64,000 nt of DNA from Herbaspirillum sp. ASV7 (GCF_016429215.1 NZ_JAELUH010000004.1:1-64000), one strand, 5' to 3'. Counted from the first letter of the stretch, positions 33,556 to 43,583 are shown. Notes: generated from the letters alone by a model not told the origin. A program made the numbers and translations.

Positions 33556-33635
33556 ATCGACAGCGTGTTGACGCGGTAGCCGGCCGCAACATCCACGACG
33601 CAAGTCAGACGAGCAGCCGGCGCTGCAAAATCCTG

Positions 33636-33698
33636 CGGGGCAGAGGTGTTACACCGATGCCCCGTATGTTTTTGATCCACCGATTTGTGGATCTTCCT
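33636..33698 (+). promoter_or_regulatory. Two-hairpin element between rplT and pheS
   Basis: The first hairpin (33636-33664) has a 7-bp stem CGGGGCA / TGCCCCG, a tandem GA/GA internal loop, then GGTG-TTA-CACC. The second (33674-33693) is GATCCAC / GTGGATC followed by TTCCTTTTT, resembling a rho-independent terminator. The pair could limit read-through from rplT into pheST and act as a phenylalanine- or tRNA-responsive attenuator like the pheM region of enterobacteria. A clear Phe-rich leader peptide was not found, although the frame from ATG 33657 has several Phe codons. Confidence 0.6.
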
Positions 33699-33744
33699 TT
33701 TTCGACTTCCTCGTCGGATTTTCGATTGGAGCGAGATTTACCGC

Positions 33745-34773
33745 ATGAATCCCCTAGACCAACTCCTGGGCCAACTGGTCGCGCAGGCGCAGGCTGATTT
33801 CGCCGCCGCGCCGGACGCCGCCGCACTGGAAAACGCCAAGGCCAAGTACCTGGGCAAGACCGGCCAGATCACCGAGCAGATGAAGGGGCTGGGCAAGCTG
33901 GCACCGGAAGAGCGCAAGGTACAAGGGGCGATCATCAACGTCGCCAAGGAACAGATCGAAAACGCGCTGACCGCATGCCGCGATGCTCTGGCCAATGCCC
34001 AGATGCAGGCGCGCCTGAATGCGGAAGCCATCGACGTCACCCTGCCGGGCCGTGGCCGTGGCGTGGGCGGCATCCATCCGGTGATGCGCTCCTGGCAGCG
34101 TGTCGAGGAAATCTTCCGCTCCATCGGCTTCGATGTCGCCGACGGTCCCGAGATCGAGACCGACTGGACCAATTTCACTGCACTGAACAGCCCCGAGAAC
34201 CACCCGGCGCGCTCGATGCAGGACACCTTCTACATCGAAGGCAACGACACCCAGGGCAAGCCCCTGCTGCTGCGCACGCACACCAGCCCGATGCAGGTGC
34301 GCTACGCCCGCATGAACAAGCCGCCGATCAAGGTGATCGCGCCGGGCCGTACCTATCGCGTCGACAGCGATGCCACCCACTCGCCGATGTTCCACCAGGT
34401 CGAAGGCCTGTGGATTGCCGAGGACATCAGCTTCGCCGACCTGAAGGGCGTCTACCTCAACTTCGTCAAGGCCTTCTTCGAGACCGATGACTTGCAGGTG
34501 CGCTTCCGTCCTTCCTATTTCCCCTTCACCGAGCCCTCGGCCGAGATCGACATCGCCTTCGGCAGCGGTCCCTTGAAGGGGCGCTGGCTGGAAGTCTCCG
34601 GTGCCGGCCAGGTGCACCCCACCGTGGTGCGCAACATGGGTCTGGACCCCGAGCAGTACATCGGTTTCGCGTTCGGCTCCGGCCTTGAGCGCCTGACCAT
34701 GCTGCGCTACGGGATCAACGACCTGCGCCTGTTCTACGAAGGCGACCTGCGCTTCCTGAAGCAATTCAATTAA
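33745..34773 (+). CDS. pheS: Phenylalanyl-tRNA synthetase alpha subunit
   Basis: 342 residues from ATG 33745 ([20 protein letters not shown]); the 20 codons upstream in frame overlap the terminator-like hairpin and are not counted. The N-terminal coiled coil (1-85) binds tRNA-Phe. The class II core has [26 protein letters not shown]-type motif 2 and [15 protein letters not shown] motif 3. It forms the alpha2beta2 enzyme with PheT, 66 bases downstream. Confidence 0.97.
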   Translation: MNPLDQLLGQLVAQAQADFAAAPDAAALENAKAKYLGKTGQITEQMKGLGKLAPEERKVQGAIINVAKEQIENALTACRDALANAQMQARLNAEAIDVTLPGRGRGVGGIHPVMRSWQRVEEIFRSIGFDVADGPEIETDWTNFTALNSPENHPARSMQDTFYIEGNDTQGKPLLLRTHTSPMQVRYARMNKPPIKVIAPGRTYRVDSDATHSPMFHQVEGLWIAEDISFADLKGVYLNFVKAFFETDDLQVRFRPSYFPFTEPSAEIDIAFGSGPLKGRWLEVSGAGQVHPTVVRNMGLDPEQYIGFAFGSGLERLTMLRYGINDLRLFYEGDLRFLKQFN

Positions 34774-34839
34774 TCCGATCTCGCAGGGCGCCGCGCAGGG
34801 TCGCGGCGCGCCGCTGGCTGATAGCTGAAAGTCTGAATC

Positions 34840-37266
34840 ATGCAATTCTCTGAAAACTGGTTGCGTACCATGGTCAATCCGAACATGACTTCGGATGAAC
34901 TCTCGCACTTGCTGACCATGTCCGGCCTGGAAGTCGAGGAAGTCGAACCGGTCGCGCCCCCCTTCACCAATGTGGTCGTGGGCGAAGTGCTGGAAGTCAC
35001 CAAGCACCCGGATGCGGATCGCCTGAACGTCTGCCGTGTCAACGTGCATACCGGCACCATCCTGAACATCGTCTGCGGTGCGCCCAACGTGCGCGCCGGC
35101 CTGAAGGTGCCTTGCGCCATGGTGGGCGCGGTGCTGCCGCCGGGCGCCGATGGCAAGCCTTTCGAGATCAAGGTCGGCAAGCTGCGCGGCGTGGAGTCGC
35201 AGGGCATGCTGTGCTCGGCCCGTGAGCTCAAGCTCTCCGAGGATCATGGCGGCCTGCTGGAGTTGCCCGACGATGCACCGGTGGGTCAGAACTTCCGTGA
35301 CTACCTGCAACTGAACGATCTCAAATTCACCATCAAGCTCACCCCCAACAAGGCGGACTGCCTGTCGGTGTTGGGCGTGGCGCGCGAAGTCTCGGCCCTG
35401 ACCGGCACGCCCCTGAAGGTGCCGACCTTCCAGACCGTGGCAGTGAACCTGGACGAGAAACTGCCGGTGCGCATTTCCGCGCCTGAGCTGTGCGGTCGTT
35501 TCGCCGGTCGCGTCATCCGCGGCCTCAATGCCAAGGCGGCCACGCCGCAGTGGATGAAGCAGCGCCTGGAGCGCAGCGGCCAGCGTTCGATCTCGGCGCT
35601 GGTGGACATCTCCAACTACGTGATGCTGGAGCTGGGCCGTCCCTCGCACGTGTTCGATCTCGACAAGATCCACGGCGGCCTGGATGTGCGCTGGGGCCGC
35701 AAGGGTGAATCCCTGAAGCTCCTCAACGGCAACACCATCGAAGTCGATGAGTGGGTCGGCGTGATCTCGGACGACAAGGAAATCGAATCCCTGGCCGGCA
35801 TCATGGGGGGCGATGCCACCGCCGTCTCGCTGGAGACCACCAACATCTACCTGGAAGCCGCTTTCTGGTTCCCGCAGGCGATCCAGGGGCGTGCCCGCCG
35901 CTACAACTTCTCGACCGATGCGGCGCATCGCTTCGAACGCGGTGTCGACTTTGCTACCGTGGTCGAGCACATCGAGCGCATCACCGCGCTGCTGCTGGAA
36001 ATCTGCGGCACGCCTGAGACCCGCGTCGGTGCGGTGGACGACCAGATCGTCAACCTGCCCAAGCGCGAGCCGGTGCAACTGCGCACCGCACGCGCGGCCA
36101 AGGTGATCGGCGTGGCCGTCACCGACGAGATGGTGGCCGACATCTTCAAGCGCCTGGGCCTGGTGTTCAGCCAGGAGCCGGGCCTGTTCTCGGTGACCCC
36201 GCCGTCCTATCGCTTCGACATCGAGATCGAGGAAGACCTGATCGAGGAAGTGGCGCGCGTGTACGGCTTCGAGAACATTCCGACCCTGCCGCCGGTGGCT
36301 GCCAACGCCATGCGCATCGCGCCCGAGAACACCCGTTCGCTGTTCGCCATCCGCCGCCTGCTGGCCGACCAGGATTATCAGGAAGTGGTCAACTTCAGCT
36401 TCGTGGAAAGCGCCTGGGAAGCCGACTTCGGCGGCAACACCGATCCCATCAAGCTGTTGAACCCGATCGCCAGCCAGATGAGCGTGATGCGCTCCTCGCT
36501 CATCGCCGGCCTGGTCGCCAATGCCCGCTACAACGTCAATCGCAAGGCAACGCGTATCCGTGTCTTCGAGGCTGGCGCGGTGTTCCACAAGAACCCGACA
36601 GCCGTCGACGGCCCGCTGACGGTGGCCGGCTTCGACCAGCCCAAGCGTGTCGCGGCGCTGGCCTATGGCCCGGTGGTCGACGAGCAATGGGGGCAGGACA
36701 GCCGTAATGTCGATTACTTCGACGTCAAGGCCGACCTGGAGGCGCTGTTCGCGCCGCGCACACTGCGCTTTGCCAAGGCCGAACATCCAGCCTTGCACCC
36801 GGGACGTTCGGCACAGGTGCTGCTGGGCGAGCAAGTCATCGGCGTGATTGGCGAACTGCACCCCAAGTGGCAGCAGAAGTACGACCTGCCGCTGGCCCCC
36901 GTGGTCTTCGAAGTTGACGCTGATGCACTGCAGCAGCGCGACCTGCCGGTGTACGCCGAGATTTCCAAGTTCCCGGCCGTGAGCCGCGACATCGCCCTGG
37001 TGGTCAAGCAATCCGTCGGCGCCCAGCAATTGCTGGACGTCTTCGCCGCCGAGAAAGCTGTCAACCCGGCCTGCGCCATCTTGCAAGCCCTTGTTTTATT
37101 TGATGAATATCAAGGCAAGGGTCTGGAGGGCGACGAAAAAAGCCTTGCGTTCCGCTGCACCTTGCAAGATACTCAAAACACCCTTCAGGATGACAAGGTC
37201 GACCTTGCAATGACAGCACTGGTGGCCGCTGCGAGCGCCAAGCTCGGGGCCAGGTTGCGTGCCTGA
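34840..37266 (+). CDS. pheT: Phenylalanyl-tRNA synthetase beta subunit
   Basis: 808 residues starting [20 protein letters not shown]. Domains in order: EMAP-type tRNA-binding OB fold (about 40-155), B3/B4 editing domain with the [20 protein letters not shown] stretch, B5 (about 405-475), catalytic-like class II domain, and the C-terminal ferredoxin-fold anticodon-binding domain ending GARLRA. Length matches other betaproteobacterial PheT. Confidence 0.97.
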   Translation: MQFSENWLRTMVNPNMTSDELSHLLTMSGLEVEEVEPVAPPFTNVVVGEVLEVTKHPDADRLNVCRVNVHTGTILNIVCGAPNVRAGLKVPCAMVGAVLPPGADGKPFEIKVGKLRGVESQGMLCSARELKLSEDHGGLLELPDDAPVGQNFRDYLQLNDLKFTIKLTPNKADCLSVLGVAREVSALTGTPLKVPTFQTVAVNLDEKLPVRISAPELCGRFAGRVIRGLNAKAATPQWMKQRLERSGQRSISALVDISNYVMLELGRPSHVFDLDKIHGGLDVRWGRKGESLKLLNGNTIEVDEWVGVISDDKEIESLAGIMGGDATAVSLETTNIYLEAAFWFPQAIQGRARRYNFSTDAAHRFERGVDFATVVEHIERITALLLEICGTPETRVGAVDDQIVNLPKREPVQLRTARAAKVIGVAVTDEMVADIFKRLGLVFSQEPGLFSVTPPSYRFDIEIEEDLIEEVARVYGFENIPTLPPVAANAMRIAPENTRSLFAIRRLLADQDYQEVVNFSFVESAWEADFGGNTDPIKLLNPIASQMSVMRSSLIAGLVANARYNVNRKATRIRVFEAGAVFHKNPTAVDGPLTVAGFDQPKRVAALAYGPVVDEQWGQDSRNVDYFDVKADLEALFAPRTLRFAKAEHPALHPGRSAQVLLGEQVIGVIGELHPKWQQKYDLPLAPVVFEVDADALQQRDLPVYAEISKFPAVSRDIALVVKQSVGAQQLLDVFAAEKAVNPACAILQALVLFDEYQGKGLEGDEKSLAFRCTLQDTQNTLQDDKVDLAMTALVAAASAKLGARLRA

Positions 37267-37332
37267 TGTGATGTCCGCGAGCGCGAAAATAATTACAGAC
37301 CGGAACCGGTTGAGGCCTAGTCATTCATCGCC

Positions 37333-37746
37333 ATGAACAACGTGAATTCGAACGAATTTCAATCCGTGCTGGATGCCGACCTGCATCGCGCCGTCCTGGA
37401 GTCCCAGGCGCGTTCGCAGGCGGACAAGAACCTGCCCACGCTGACCAAGGCCGAGCTGGCCGAACTTTTGTTCGAGCAGGTCGGTCTGAACAAGCGCGAA
37501 GCCAAGGACATGGTCGAAACCTTCTTCGACGAGATCCGCAACGCCCTGGAGCGTGGCGAGGCCGTCAAGCTGTCCGGCTTCGGTAATTTCCAGCTGCGCG
37601 ACAAGCCGCAACGGCCTGGCCGCAATCCCAAGACCGGCGAGGAAATCCCGATCACGGCAAGGCGCGTGGTCACTTTCCATGCCAGCCAGAAATTGAAGGA
37701 AATGGTGGAACTCTCCAGCGGCGATACCGTTGAAATGTCCGTCTAA
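37333..37746 (+). CDS. ihfA: Integration host factor alpha subunit, N-terminally extended
   Basis: 137 residues. Residues from [20 protein letters not shown] (about 36) align with E. coli IHF-alpha from its second residue, so there is an extra N-terminal arm of about 33 residues ([20 protein letters not shown] onward). The DNA-bending arm [20 protein letters not shown] is intact. No alternative start codon fits the short form, and I recall similar extensions in other Burkholderiales. IHF bends DNA in transcription and recombination. merR follows three bases later. Confidence 0.95.
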   Translation: MNNVNSNEFQSVLDADLHRAVLESQARSQADKNLPTLTKAELAELLFEQVGLNKREAKDMVETFFDEIRNALERGEAVKLSGFGNFQLRDKPQRPGRNPKTGEEIPITARRVVTFHASQKLKEMVELSSGDTVEMSV

Positions 37747-37749
37747 TCT

Positions 37750-38160
37750 ATGAACGATCGCGTCAACAAACCAGCGGCAATCGTCTTGCCGCCCATTCCG
37801 GCCAAGCGCTATTTCACCATCGGTGAGGTCAGCGAGCTGTGTGGCGTCAAGCCGCACGTGCTGCGTTACTGGGAGCAGGAATTCACCCAGCTGAAGCCGG
37901 TCAAGCGCCGTGGCAACCGTCGCTATTACCAGCATCATGAGGTGCTGCTGATCCGCCGTATCCGCGAACTGCTCTACGAGCAGGGCTTCACCATCAGCGG
38001 CGCGCGCAACAAGCTCGATGGCAGCAACGAGCCCGAGGTCATCGAGGTGGTGCCGCAGCGTCCGGTCATCAGCCTGGATGAGGAAGGTATCGAACGGGTG
38101 CGCGCCGAGTTGCTGGATATCCTGCAGGTGCTGCGTCCTGGGGCTACGGCCCAGGCATGA
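37750..38160 (+). CDS. MerR-family transcriptional regulator
   Basis: 136 residues. The N-terminal winged helix-turn-helix reads YFTIGEVSELCGVKPHVLRY WEQEF..., with RRGNRRYYQHHEVLLIRRIR as the wing. The C-terminal part is short and lacks the Cys residues of metal-sensing MerR proteins. This type of MerR protein is almost always coded directly after ihfA in proteobacteria. Its effector is unknown. Confidence 0.92.
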   Translation: MNDRVNKPAAIVLPPIPAKRYFTIGEVSELCGVKPHVLRYWEQEFTQLKPVKRRGNRRYYQHHEVLLIRRIRELLYEQGFTISGARNKLDGSNEPEVIEVVPQRPVISLDEEGIERVRAELLDILQVLRPGATAQA

Positions 38161-38184
38161 TTGAACAGCTTGCCTGTCCCGCCG

Positions 38185-38211
38185 AAACCGCTGCTTGCCA
38201 GCGGTTTTTTT
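38185..38211 (+). terminator. Terminator of the ihfA-merR transcript
   Basis: Perfect 9-bp stem AAACCGCTG / CAGCGGTTT with a five-base loop and a run of T residues, 25 bases past the merR stop. It likely ends the whole thrS-merR operon. Confidence 0.92.
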
Positions 38212-38266
38212 CATGGCGTCGTGCAGGTCGTGCAAATCGTAAAACGATATAAAGGATATAAACAAT

Positions 38267-38776
38267 ATGCGGGGAGCGTGGCGGCCGATGCGCGAAGCGG
38301 ATCTTGACGAGGTGATGGCGATCGCCGCAGTCGTTCACGCAGGGTTCTTCGAGCGTCGTGAGGTATTTGCCGAGCGGCTCTCGCTGTACCCGCAAGGATG
38401 CTGGATTGCGCAAGAGCCGGCGCCGGCGGCAATGGTGCTGGGCTACGCCTTCCTGCATCCGGCCCGCCTCGGGCAGCCGCCGGCGCTCGACAGCCTGCTG
38501 CATGAAATCGATGCGCAGGCCGATTGCCTCTACCTGCATGATGTGGCGCTCTTGCCTGCCGCCCGCGGAGCCGGATTGGGCCGCTCGTTGCTACAGAAGC
38601 TGCAGGCCCTGATGGCGCTTGAAGGCTTCACCCATGCAGCCCTGGTGGCGGTGCATGGCTCCGCGCCTTACTGGCACAGTGGCGGATTCGAGGCCTTGCC
38701 GGATGTGCCGCCCGCACTGCGCGAGAAATTGCGTAGCTATGACGAGCGGGCGCTGTATATGACCCGCCGAGCCTGA
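38267..38776 (+). CDS. GNAT-family N-acetyltransferase
   Basis: 169 residues from ATG 38267 with AAAGGA ten bases upstream; ATG 38288 is an alternative. The acetyl-CoA-binding region is visible as LYLHDVALLPAARGAGLGRSLLQKL (motif A, about 85-110; quoted region exceeds the loop) with GAGLG as the pyrophosphate loop. A late Tyr-containing segment (GSAPYWHSGGFEAL) follows. Substrate unknown. Own terminator follows. Confidence 0.88.
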   Translation: MRGAWRPMREADLDEVMAIAAVVHAGFFERREVFAERLSLYPQGCWIAQEPAPAAMVLGYAFLHPARLGQPPALDSLLHEIDAQADCLYLHDVALLPAARGAGLGRSLLQKLQALMALEGFTHAALVAVHGSAPYWHSGGFEALPDVPPALREKLRSYDERALYMTRRA

Positions 38777-38784
38777 ACAGCCCT

Positions 38785-38813
38785 AAAACGCCAGCGAATC
38801 TGGCGTTTTTTTT
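38785..38813. terminator. Terminator between the GNAT and PAP2 genes
   Basis: Perfect 10-bp stem AAAACGCCAG / CTGGCGTTTT with further T residues on the plus strand. It sits between two convergent genes and may serve both. Confidence 0.92.
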
Positions 38814-38837
38814 CGCCCCAGCGTGACGTATCGTGCC

Positions 38838-39464
38838 TCACAGCGGGACACTGCGCTCATACACCCGCTCATGCCCCGACAGCGCCAGTGCGATCTGCTG
38901 CAGCAATTGATGCGTCGGCGCCGGGCGACCGCCGCTGCCCATCAGCATGAATGCCGCAAATGCCACCAGGATGAGGCGTCCGCGCAAGACCTGGCCTTGT
39001 GCCGCCAGACCCCGCCAGAACCATGCCGCCGCCAGCAGGCCCAGGGTCAGCCCCGTGGTGACTTCGGATGGCGAGTGCACCTTGATCGCCAGCCGCGAGA
39101 CACCCACCGCCAACGCCACCAGTGCTCCCAGCGCTACCGCGTAGCCTCGCTGGCGCGCGCTGCCCCCTTCGGTCAGCAGCAGCGCCACTGCCAGGTAGAA
39201 GGCCGTGGCCGAGGCTGAGTGGCCGCTGATCCCGGTGAAGTTGGGAAGCCCGGGCGGCACGATATTCCAGCCCATGAACAGCAGCTTGCTGACTACCACG
39301 ATCATCATCGCCACGCCAAAGGCCAGCAGCCAGCGCAGCATCATGCGCCAGCGGCCATTGAGCCCCAGCCACAGCGCCAGCACGCAGGCGCCCGGAACGG
39401 TGAAGGCGCTATCGCCGAAGAAACTGATGCCATGCCACCAGGGAGTGGGTAAGAAACTCAACAT
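38838..39464 (-). CDS. PAP2-family membrane phosphatase
   Basis: 208 residues from ATG 39464 (MLSFLPTPWWHGISFFGDSA); the frame extends 38 codons further without support. It has about six hydrophobic segments. Active-site motifs correspond to the PAP2/BacA-like pattern: K near SKLLFMGWN, GISGHSASA (equivalent to PSGH) and SRLAIKVHSPSEV (SR-x5-H). Likely role: removing phosphate from lipid or undecaprenyl pyrophosphates, which would fit its place beside an exopolysaccharide locus. It is convergent with the GNAT gene and divergent from the eps genes. Confidence 0.85.
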   Translation of the reverse strand: MLSFLPTPWWHGISFFGDSAFTVPGACVLALWLGLNGRWRMMLRWLLAFGVAMMIVVVSKLLFMGWNIVPPGLPNFTGISGHSASATAFYLAVALLLTEGGSARQRGYAVALGALVALAVGVSRLAIKVHSPSEVTTGLTLGLLAAAWFWRGLAAQGQVLRGRLILVAFAAFMLMGSGGRPAPTHQLLQQIALALSGHERVYERSVPL

Positions 39465-39840
39465 GCGCGCGAAACGGTAAGGGGAGGGAGTGCGGTCATC
39501 AATGGGGAAGGGGAGGGGATTCTCGAAAGCCGGAAGACAAGAGGAGCTTGATTCCAAAACGCAAGCCAAGTTCATCAATTATCAGAGAAATCGCCCTTGT
39601 CGGCATGGGCGAAGGCAAAACTTCATGTCTTCCTACAAGACTTGTCGTGCTTATCCGATTGACGGAACACCACTGTTTTTGCATTAGCACACATTGTTTC
39701 GTTTGGCAACAAATATTTTTTGATTCAGTGTCAAAAATGATGCATGATGATTCCTGCTTTCTGTTGCGACGCACCAATGCCGACTCCGGAAATCACCACT
39801 GTTTGAGAAGATGAATTTAAGAAGAAAGGACAATGGAACG
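39465..39840. promoter_or_regulatory. Promoter region of the exopolysaccharide locus
   Basis: A 376-base AT-rich gap between the divergent PAP2 gene and the first eps gene. CACCACTGTTT occurs twice in direct orientation (39668-39678 and 39794-39804). A small dyad ATGATGCATGAT lies between them. No consensus promoter stands out, suggesting activator control. No gene is present, and frames on both strands look like noise. Confidence 0.5.
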
Positions 39841-41076
39841 ATGGCATGGCACAGACATGGCTGGTTAAATCGTCGCAGTAGCGCGCAACTCCTTGCTGTG
39901 CTTGCCTTGATGGCCAGCCACCAGGCCCGCGCGGACGACGATGACCAGGTGCTCACGCCCTATGTCCAGTACTCGCTGCTGTATGACGATAATTTGCTGC
40001 GACTGCGAGATTCCGCCCAGGCCCAGGCCACGCTGGGCACCACGCAAATGTCGGATTATGTCCACTCCGCGGCCGGCGGGGTGCGTTTTGACAGGATGTT
40101 CAGTCGTCAGCATATCCGGCTCGATGCGCGACTGACGCAGAACACCTTCGACAACTTCAGGCAATTCAACAACGACCAGCGTGATCTGAACGCGTATTGG
40201 GGTTGGGCCTTGGGAGAGCATTTTTCGGGCGATCTGGGCTATGTGTATTCGCAAGGCCTGACGCCCTTCCAGAACCTGCGCGTGCTGGAAAAGAACATCC
40301 GTACCGCCCAGACGCGCTACGCCACGGCCGCCTGGCAGCTGCATCCGGACTGGACCGTGCGCGGGCAGTATTCGCGCTTCAGCCTGGGGTATGACTTGCC
40401 CTCCCTGCAGAACAACAGTTTTTCGCAGGACATCTACGAGATGGGGCTGGACTACACCGCGCGCAGCGGCAGTGTGGCCGGCCTGCAGGTCCGTCATACC
40501 CGGGGCAACTACCCGGAGCCGACGCTGGTGAGCGGGGTGGAGATCAACAACTCCTTCACCCAGGATGAACTCAAGACCCGTATCTCCTGGCTCTTTAGCG
40601 ACAAGACCAAGTTCCAGTTCCTCGGCGGCTACGTGCGCCGGGAGCGTGTTACCGGTGGGGCAGCCAACTACAGCGGTTTCAATGCGCGCCTCATCACCGA
40701 TTGGGAAGCCTCGGCCAAGACCGCCTTCTCGATGAACCTGTACCGCGAGATCGGTGGCGTGAGCGACATCGACGCCAACTATGCATTGACCGACGGCTTG
40801 AGTCTGGCCAGTCGCTGGCGCGTCACCGAGAAGATCCGCCTGGATGCCGCCATCGACTACCAGCGCCGCAACTACAACGGCGCGGCGGTAGTGACCGGCG
40901 TGACACCGTCGGATCGCAAGGATACGTACAAGAAGTACAGCTTTGGCATCACCTACGCGCCACTGCGGTCGTGGTCGCTGATGGCCGCCATCTACCGCGA
41001 GGATTCGAGCTCCAACATCGCCGGTTATGGCTATGTCTCCAACGGAATTGCATTGACTACGCGCTATGAGTTCTGA
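39841..41076 (+). CDS. epsL: Outer-membrane beta-barrel protein, EpsL-like
   Basis: 411 residues from ATG 39841, preceded by AAGGACA; an ATG at 39811 is in frame but has a poor binding site. The signal peptide ends ALMASHQARA. The mature protein is made of alternating amphipathic strands (for example YVQYSLLYDDNLLRLRD, DLGYVYSQGLTPFQ) and ends in a C-terminal aromatic strand ALTTRYEF, the outer-membrane signature. EpsL-type barrels occur in exosortase-linked EPS loci and may form or aid the export pore. The stop lies 10 bases before the next gene. Confidence 0.82.
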   Translation: MAWHRHGWLNRRSSAQLLAVLALMASHQARADDDDQVLTPYVQYSLLYDDNLLRLRDSAQAQATLGTTQMSDYVHSAAGGVRFDRMFSRQHIRLDARLTQNTFDNFRQFNNDQRDLNAYWGWALGEHFSGDLGYVYSQGLTPFQNLRVLEKNIRTAQTRYATAAWQLHPDWTVRGQYSRFSLGYDLPSLQNNSFSQDIYEMGLDYTARSGSVAGLQVRHTRGNYPEPTLVSGVEINNSFTQDELKTRISWLFSDKTKFQFLGGYVRRERVTGGAANYSGFNARLITDWEASAKTAFSMNLYREIGGVSDIDANYALTDGLSLASRWRVTEKIRLDAAIDYQRRNYNGAAVVTGVTPSDRKDTYKKYSFGITYAPLRSWSLMAAIYREDSSSNIAGYGYVSNGIALTTRYEF

Positions 41077-41086
41077 GGCCCCCAAA

Positions 41087-42499
41087 ATGAATGAGATCCG
41101 CGATACCTTGCCCCTGGTCAACGTCAAGCCCAACGTGATCGTCATGGTCTTCAAGCGCCTGCTGGAGCCGGCCATGATCGTGGCCTATCTATGGGTGCTG
41201 GTGCGATTGCATGGCTTGCCCTTCACGGGCGACTACTGGGTGCTGGCGATCATGAGCTTCTTCATCAGCTCCTACTTCTTCTCCGAACTGCACGAGCGCC
41301 GCCTGCGCCGCAATCCCAAGGGGCCGCGCCTGCTGGCGCCCATCGTCATCGACTGGCTGGCCGTGGTGGCGGTGCTGGGCGTGATCGGCTATGTCTGCGA
41401 GTTCTACCAGCAGTTCGCGCCGGGCGTGATCGCGGCCTGGATCATCGGTACGCCGGTGGGGCTGCTGGTGTCGCAATATGCCGCCTCGCGCGTCATGCGC
41501 GACCTGCACGTCAAGGGCGAGGTCAGCAAGGCCATCATCATCGGCGTCAACCCGGCCGCGCTCAAGCTGGCCGAGCGCATGGAAAACTATCCGGCGCTGA
41601 TGGTGCGGCTGATGGGGTTCTTCGATGACCGCGAGATCGGTCGCCAGCCCCAGGGTACCTTCACACCGCTGATGGGCAAGATGGCCGACGTCGCCGCCTA
41701 CGTGCGCAAGCACAACATCAACATGGTCTACATCAGCATGCCCATCTCGGCCCAGCCGCGCGTGCTGCAGATGATCGACGAGCTGCAGGACACCACGGCC
41801 TCGATCTATTTCGTGCCGGACATCTACGTCTTCAACCTGATCCAGGCGCGTTTCGACTATGTCGGCGGCATGGCCGTGATGGCCATCTGCGAGACGCCGT
41901 TTACGGGCATGAACAATTTCATCAAGCGTGTCAGCGATGTGCTGCTGGCCACCATCATCCTGCTCATGTTGCTGCCGGTGCTGATGGTCATCGCCATCTG
42001 CGTCAAGGCGACTTCTCCCGGCCCGGTCATCTTCAAGCAGCGTCGCTATGGCCTGGATGGCGAAGAGATCGTGGTCTACAAGTTCCGCTCCATGACCGTG
42101 CTAGAGGATGGCGCCAACGTCCAGCAAGCCACCAAGGGCGATGCACGCCTGACCAAGATCGGCGGCTTCCTGCGCAAGTCTTCGCTGGACGAATTGCCGC
42201 AGTTCGTCAACGTGCTGCAGGGACGCATGAGCATCGTCGGCCCGCGGCCGCACGCGGTGGCCCACAACGAGCTGTACCGCAAGCAGATCAAGGGTTACAT
42301 GCTGCGTCACAAGGTCAAGCCTGGCATTACCGGCTGGGCCCAGGTCAACGGCTTGCGCGGCGAGACCGAGACGCTGGACAAGATGAAGGCGCGCATCGAG
42401 TTCGACCTGGAATACCTGCGCCGCTGGTCGCTCAGCTTCGATCTCTGGATCATCGTGCAGACCGTGCGCCTGGTCCTGAAGCGGGAAAACGCCTACTGA
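41087..42499 (+). CDS. epsB: Undecaprenyl-phosphate sugar phosphotransferase (initiating)
   Basis: 470 residues from ATG 41087 with GAGG upstream. Four to five N-terminal transmembrane helices and a CoA-binding-like middle domain precede one further helix (about 285-305). The C-terminal bacterial sugar transferase domain reads KRVSDVLLATIILLMLLPVL, SPGPVIFKQRRYGLDGEEI, YKFRSMTV, SSLDELPQFVNVLQGRMSIV and GPRPH. It transfers glucose- or galactose-1-phosphate to undecaprenyl phosphate to start each repeat unit, like WcaJ/PssY. Confidence 0.93.
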   Translation: MNEIRDTLPLVNVKPNVIVMVFKRLLEPAMIVAYLWVLVRLHGLPFTGDYWVLAIMSFFISSYFFSELHERRLRRNPKGPRLLAPIVIDWLAVVAVLGVIGYVCEFYQQFAPGVIAAWIIGTPVGLLVSQYAASRVMRDLHVKGEVSKAIIIGVNPAALKLAERMENYPALMVRLMGFFDDREIGRQPQGTFTPLMGKMADVAAYVRKHNINMVYISMPISAQPRVLQMIDELQDTTASIYFVPDIYVFNLIQARFDYVGGMAVMAICETPFTGMNNFIKRVSDVLLATIILLMLLPVLMVIAICVKATSPGPVIFKQRRYGLDGEEIVVYKFRSMTVLEDGANVQQATKGDARLTKIGGFLRKSSLDELPQFVNVLQGRMSIVGPRPHAVAHNELYRKQIKGYMLRHKVKPGITGWAQVNGLRGETETLDKMKARIEFDLEYLRRWSLSFDLWIIVQTVRLVLKRENAY

Positions 42500-42569
42500 G
42501 CGCTTGTCCGGCCGCCGTCATCAACCCGTCCACCCACACATTCGCAAGCCCACCAGGATGTACCAGAAC

Positions 42570-43499
42570 ATGACAAGAGCAGACCGACCCCTACTCACCT
42601 CGACGACCCTGCGCCGTCTCAAGACCGGCGCAGCCCTGCTGACGCTGGCGGTGCTGGCGGCCTGCGGCAGGCAGGCCCAGGTGTCCTCCGGCCAGGCCCT
42701 GGCCAGCGTGGATGGTCAGGAGATCACCATCCACCAGCTCAATGCCGAACTGGGCAAGGGCGCCGTGCGCGAGGCCAGCAAGCAGATGCTCGACGGCCTG
42801 GTGGCGCGGCAATTGCTGGTCAACGCCGCCCGCAAGGAAAAGCTCGACAGCAATCCCACCGTGCTGGCCGACATGGAACGCGCACGCGACCTGGTGCTGG
42901 CACAGAGCTACGTGCAGATGAAGCTGGCCAGGCCGAGCCGGCCCACCCAGCAGGATCTCGATACCTTCTATGCCCAGCATCCGGACTGGTTCGCCCAGCG
43001 CCAGCAGTTCGAGTTTGCCGAGCTGGTCATCGACAAGGCCAGCGTCAACGAAGAGCTCAACAAGATGATGGTGGGCGTGCGTCCGCTGGAGGACGTGGCG
43101 GCCTGGCTGCAGAAGCAGCACATTCCCTTTACCCGCCTGCAGGTGACCAAGTCGTCGATGGACTTGCCCGCCCCGATGCTGGAAGGCGTCAAGAAGATGG
43201 AAAAGGGCCAGCTCTTCATCGTCAACGAAGGCAATGCCGCCATTCTCGCTGCACTGGCCGATGTCAGGAATGCGCCGCTTTCGCGTGCGGCAGCGACCCA
43301 GCAGATCGAGCAGATGCTGTTCAGCCAGCGCCAGGGCGAGATCACCGAACAGGCCGTGGCGCGGCTGAAGTCCGACGCCAAGATCGTCTACTTCGATTCT
43401 GCCAAGACGCTCAAGGACAGCAACGCCGCCCCCGTGGCCGATGCCACGACCGACCACGACGCCGGCTCGGCAAGTGGCACAGGCACGGTGCTCAAGTGA
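42570..43499 (+). CDS. epsD: EpsD-family lipoprotein, peptidyl-prolyl isomerase-like
   Basis: 309 residues from ATG 42570 (MTRADRPLLTS), which has AGGA ten bases upstream. The lipobox LAACG gives a mature N-terminal Cys near residue 31. The periplasmic part has a SurA/parvulin-like N domain (ASVDGQEITIHQLNAEL) and a PpiC-like segment (QFEFAELVIDKASVNEE onward). EpsD proteins accompany EpsE/F/G in exosortase-type EPS loci, probably helping outer-membrane export proteins fold. The C-terminus is low-complexity. Confidence 0.85.
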   Translation: MTRADRPLLTSTTLRRLKTGAALLTLAVLAACGRQAQVSSGQALASVDGQEITIHQLNAELGKGAVREASKQMLDGLVARQLLVNAARKEKLDSNPTVLADMERARDLVLAQSYVQMKLARPSRPTQQDLDTFYAQHPDWFAQRQQFEFAELVIDKASVNEELNKMMVGVRPLEDVAAWLQKQHIPFTRLQVTKSSMDLPAPMLEGVKKMEKGQLFIVNEGNAAILAALADVRNAPLSRAAATQQIEQMLFSQRQGEITEQAVARLKSDAKIVYFDSAKTLKDSNAAPVADATTDHDAGSASGTGTVLK

Positions 43500-43583
43500 G
43501 GTGGCAGGTGATGGTCCCCGTCACGTGCAGCAAAGGAAATTCGAACCAGGCCGAACAGGCATAACTCCGGAGTCAAAACAATC

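Noticed and set aside
33657-33801. Phe-containing frame before pheS as a pheM-like leader peptide
   Set aside because: The Phe codons are scattered, the frame runs through the hairpin and past the pheS start, and no ribosome binding site is visible; kept only as a remark on the RNA element.
34840-37086. Long minus-strand open frame of 1110 codons across pheS and pheT
   Set aside because: High-GC shadow of two conserved synthetase genes; its composition (His, Gly, Gln-rich) is typical of antisense frames.
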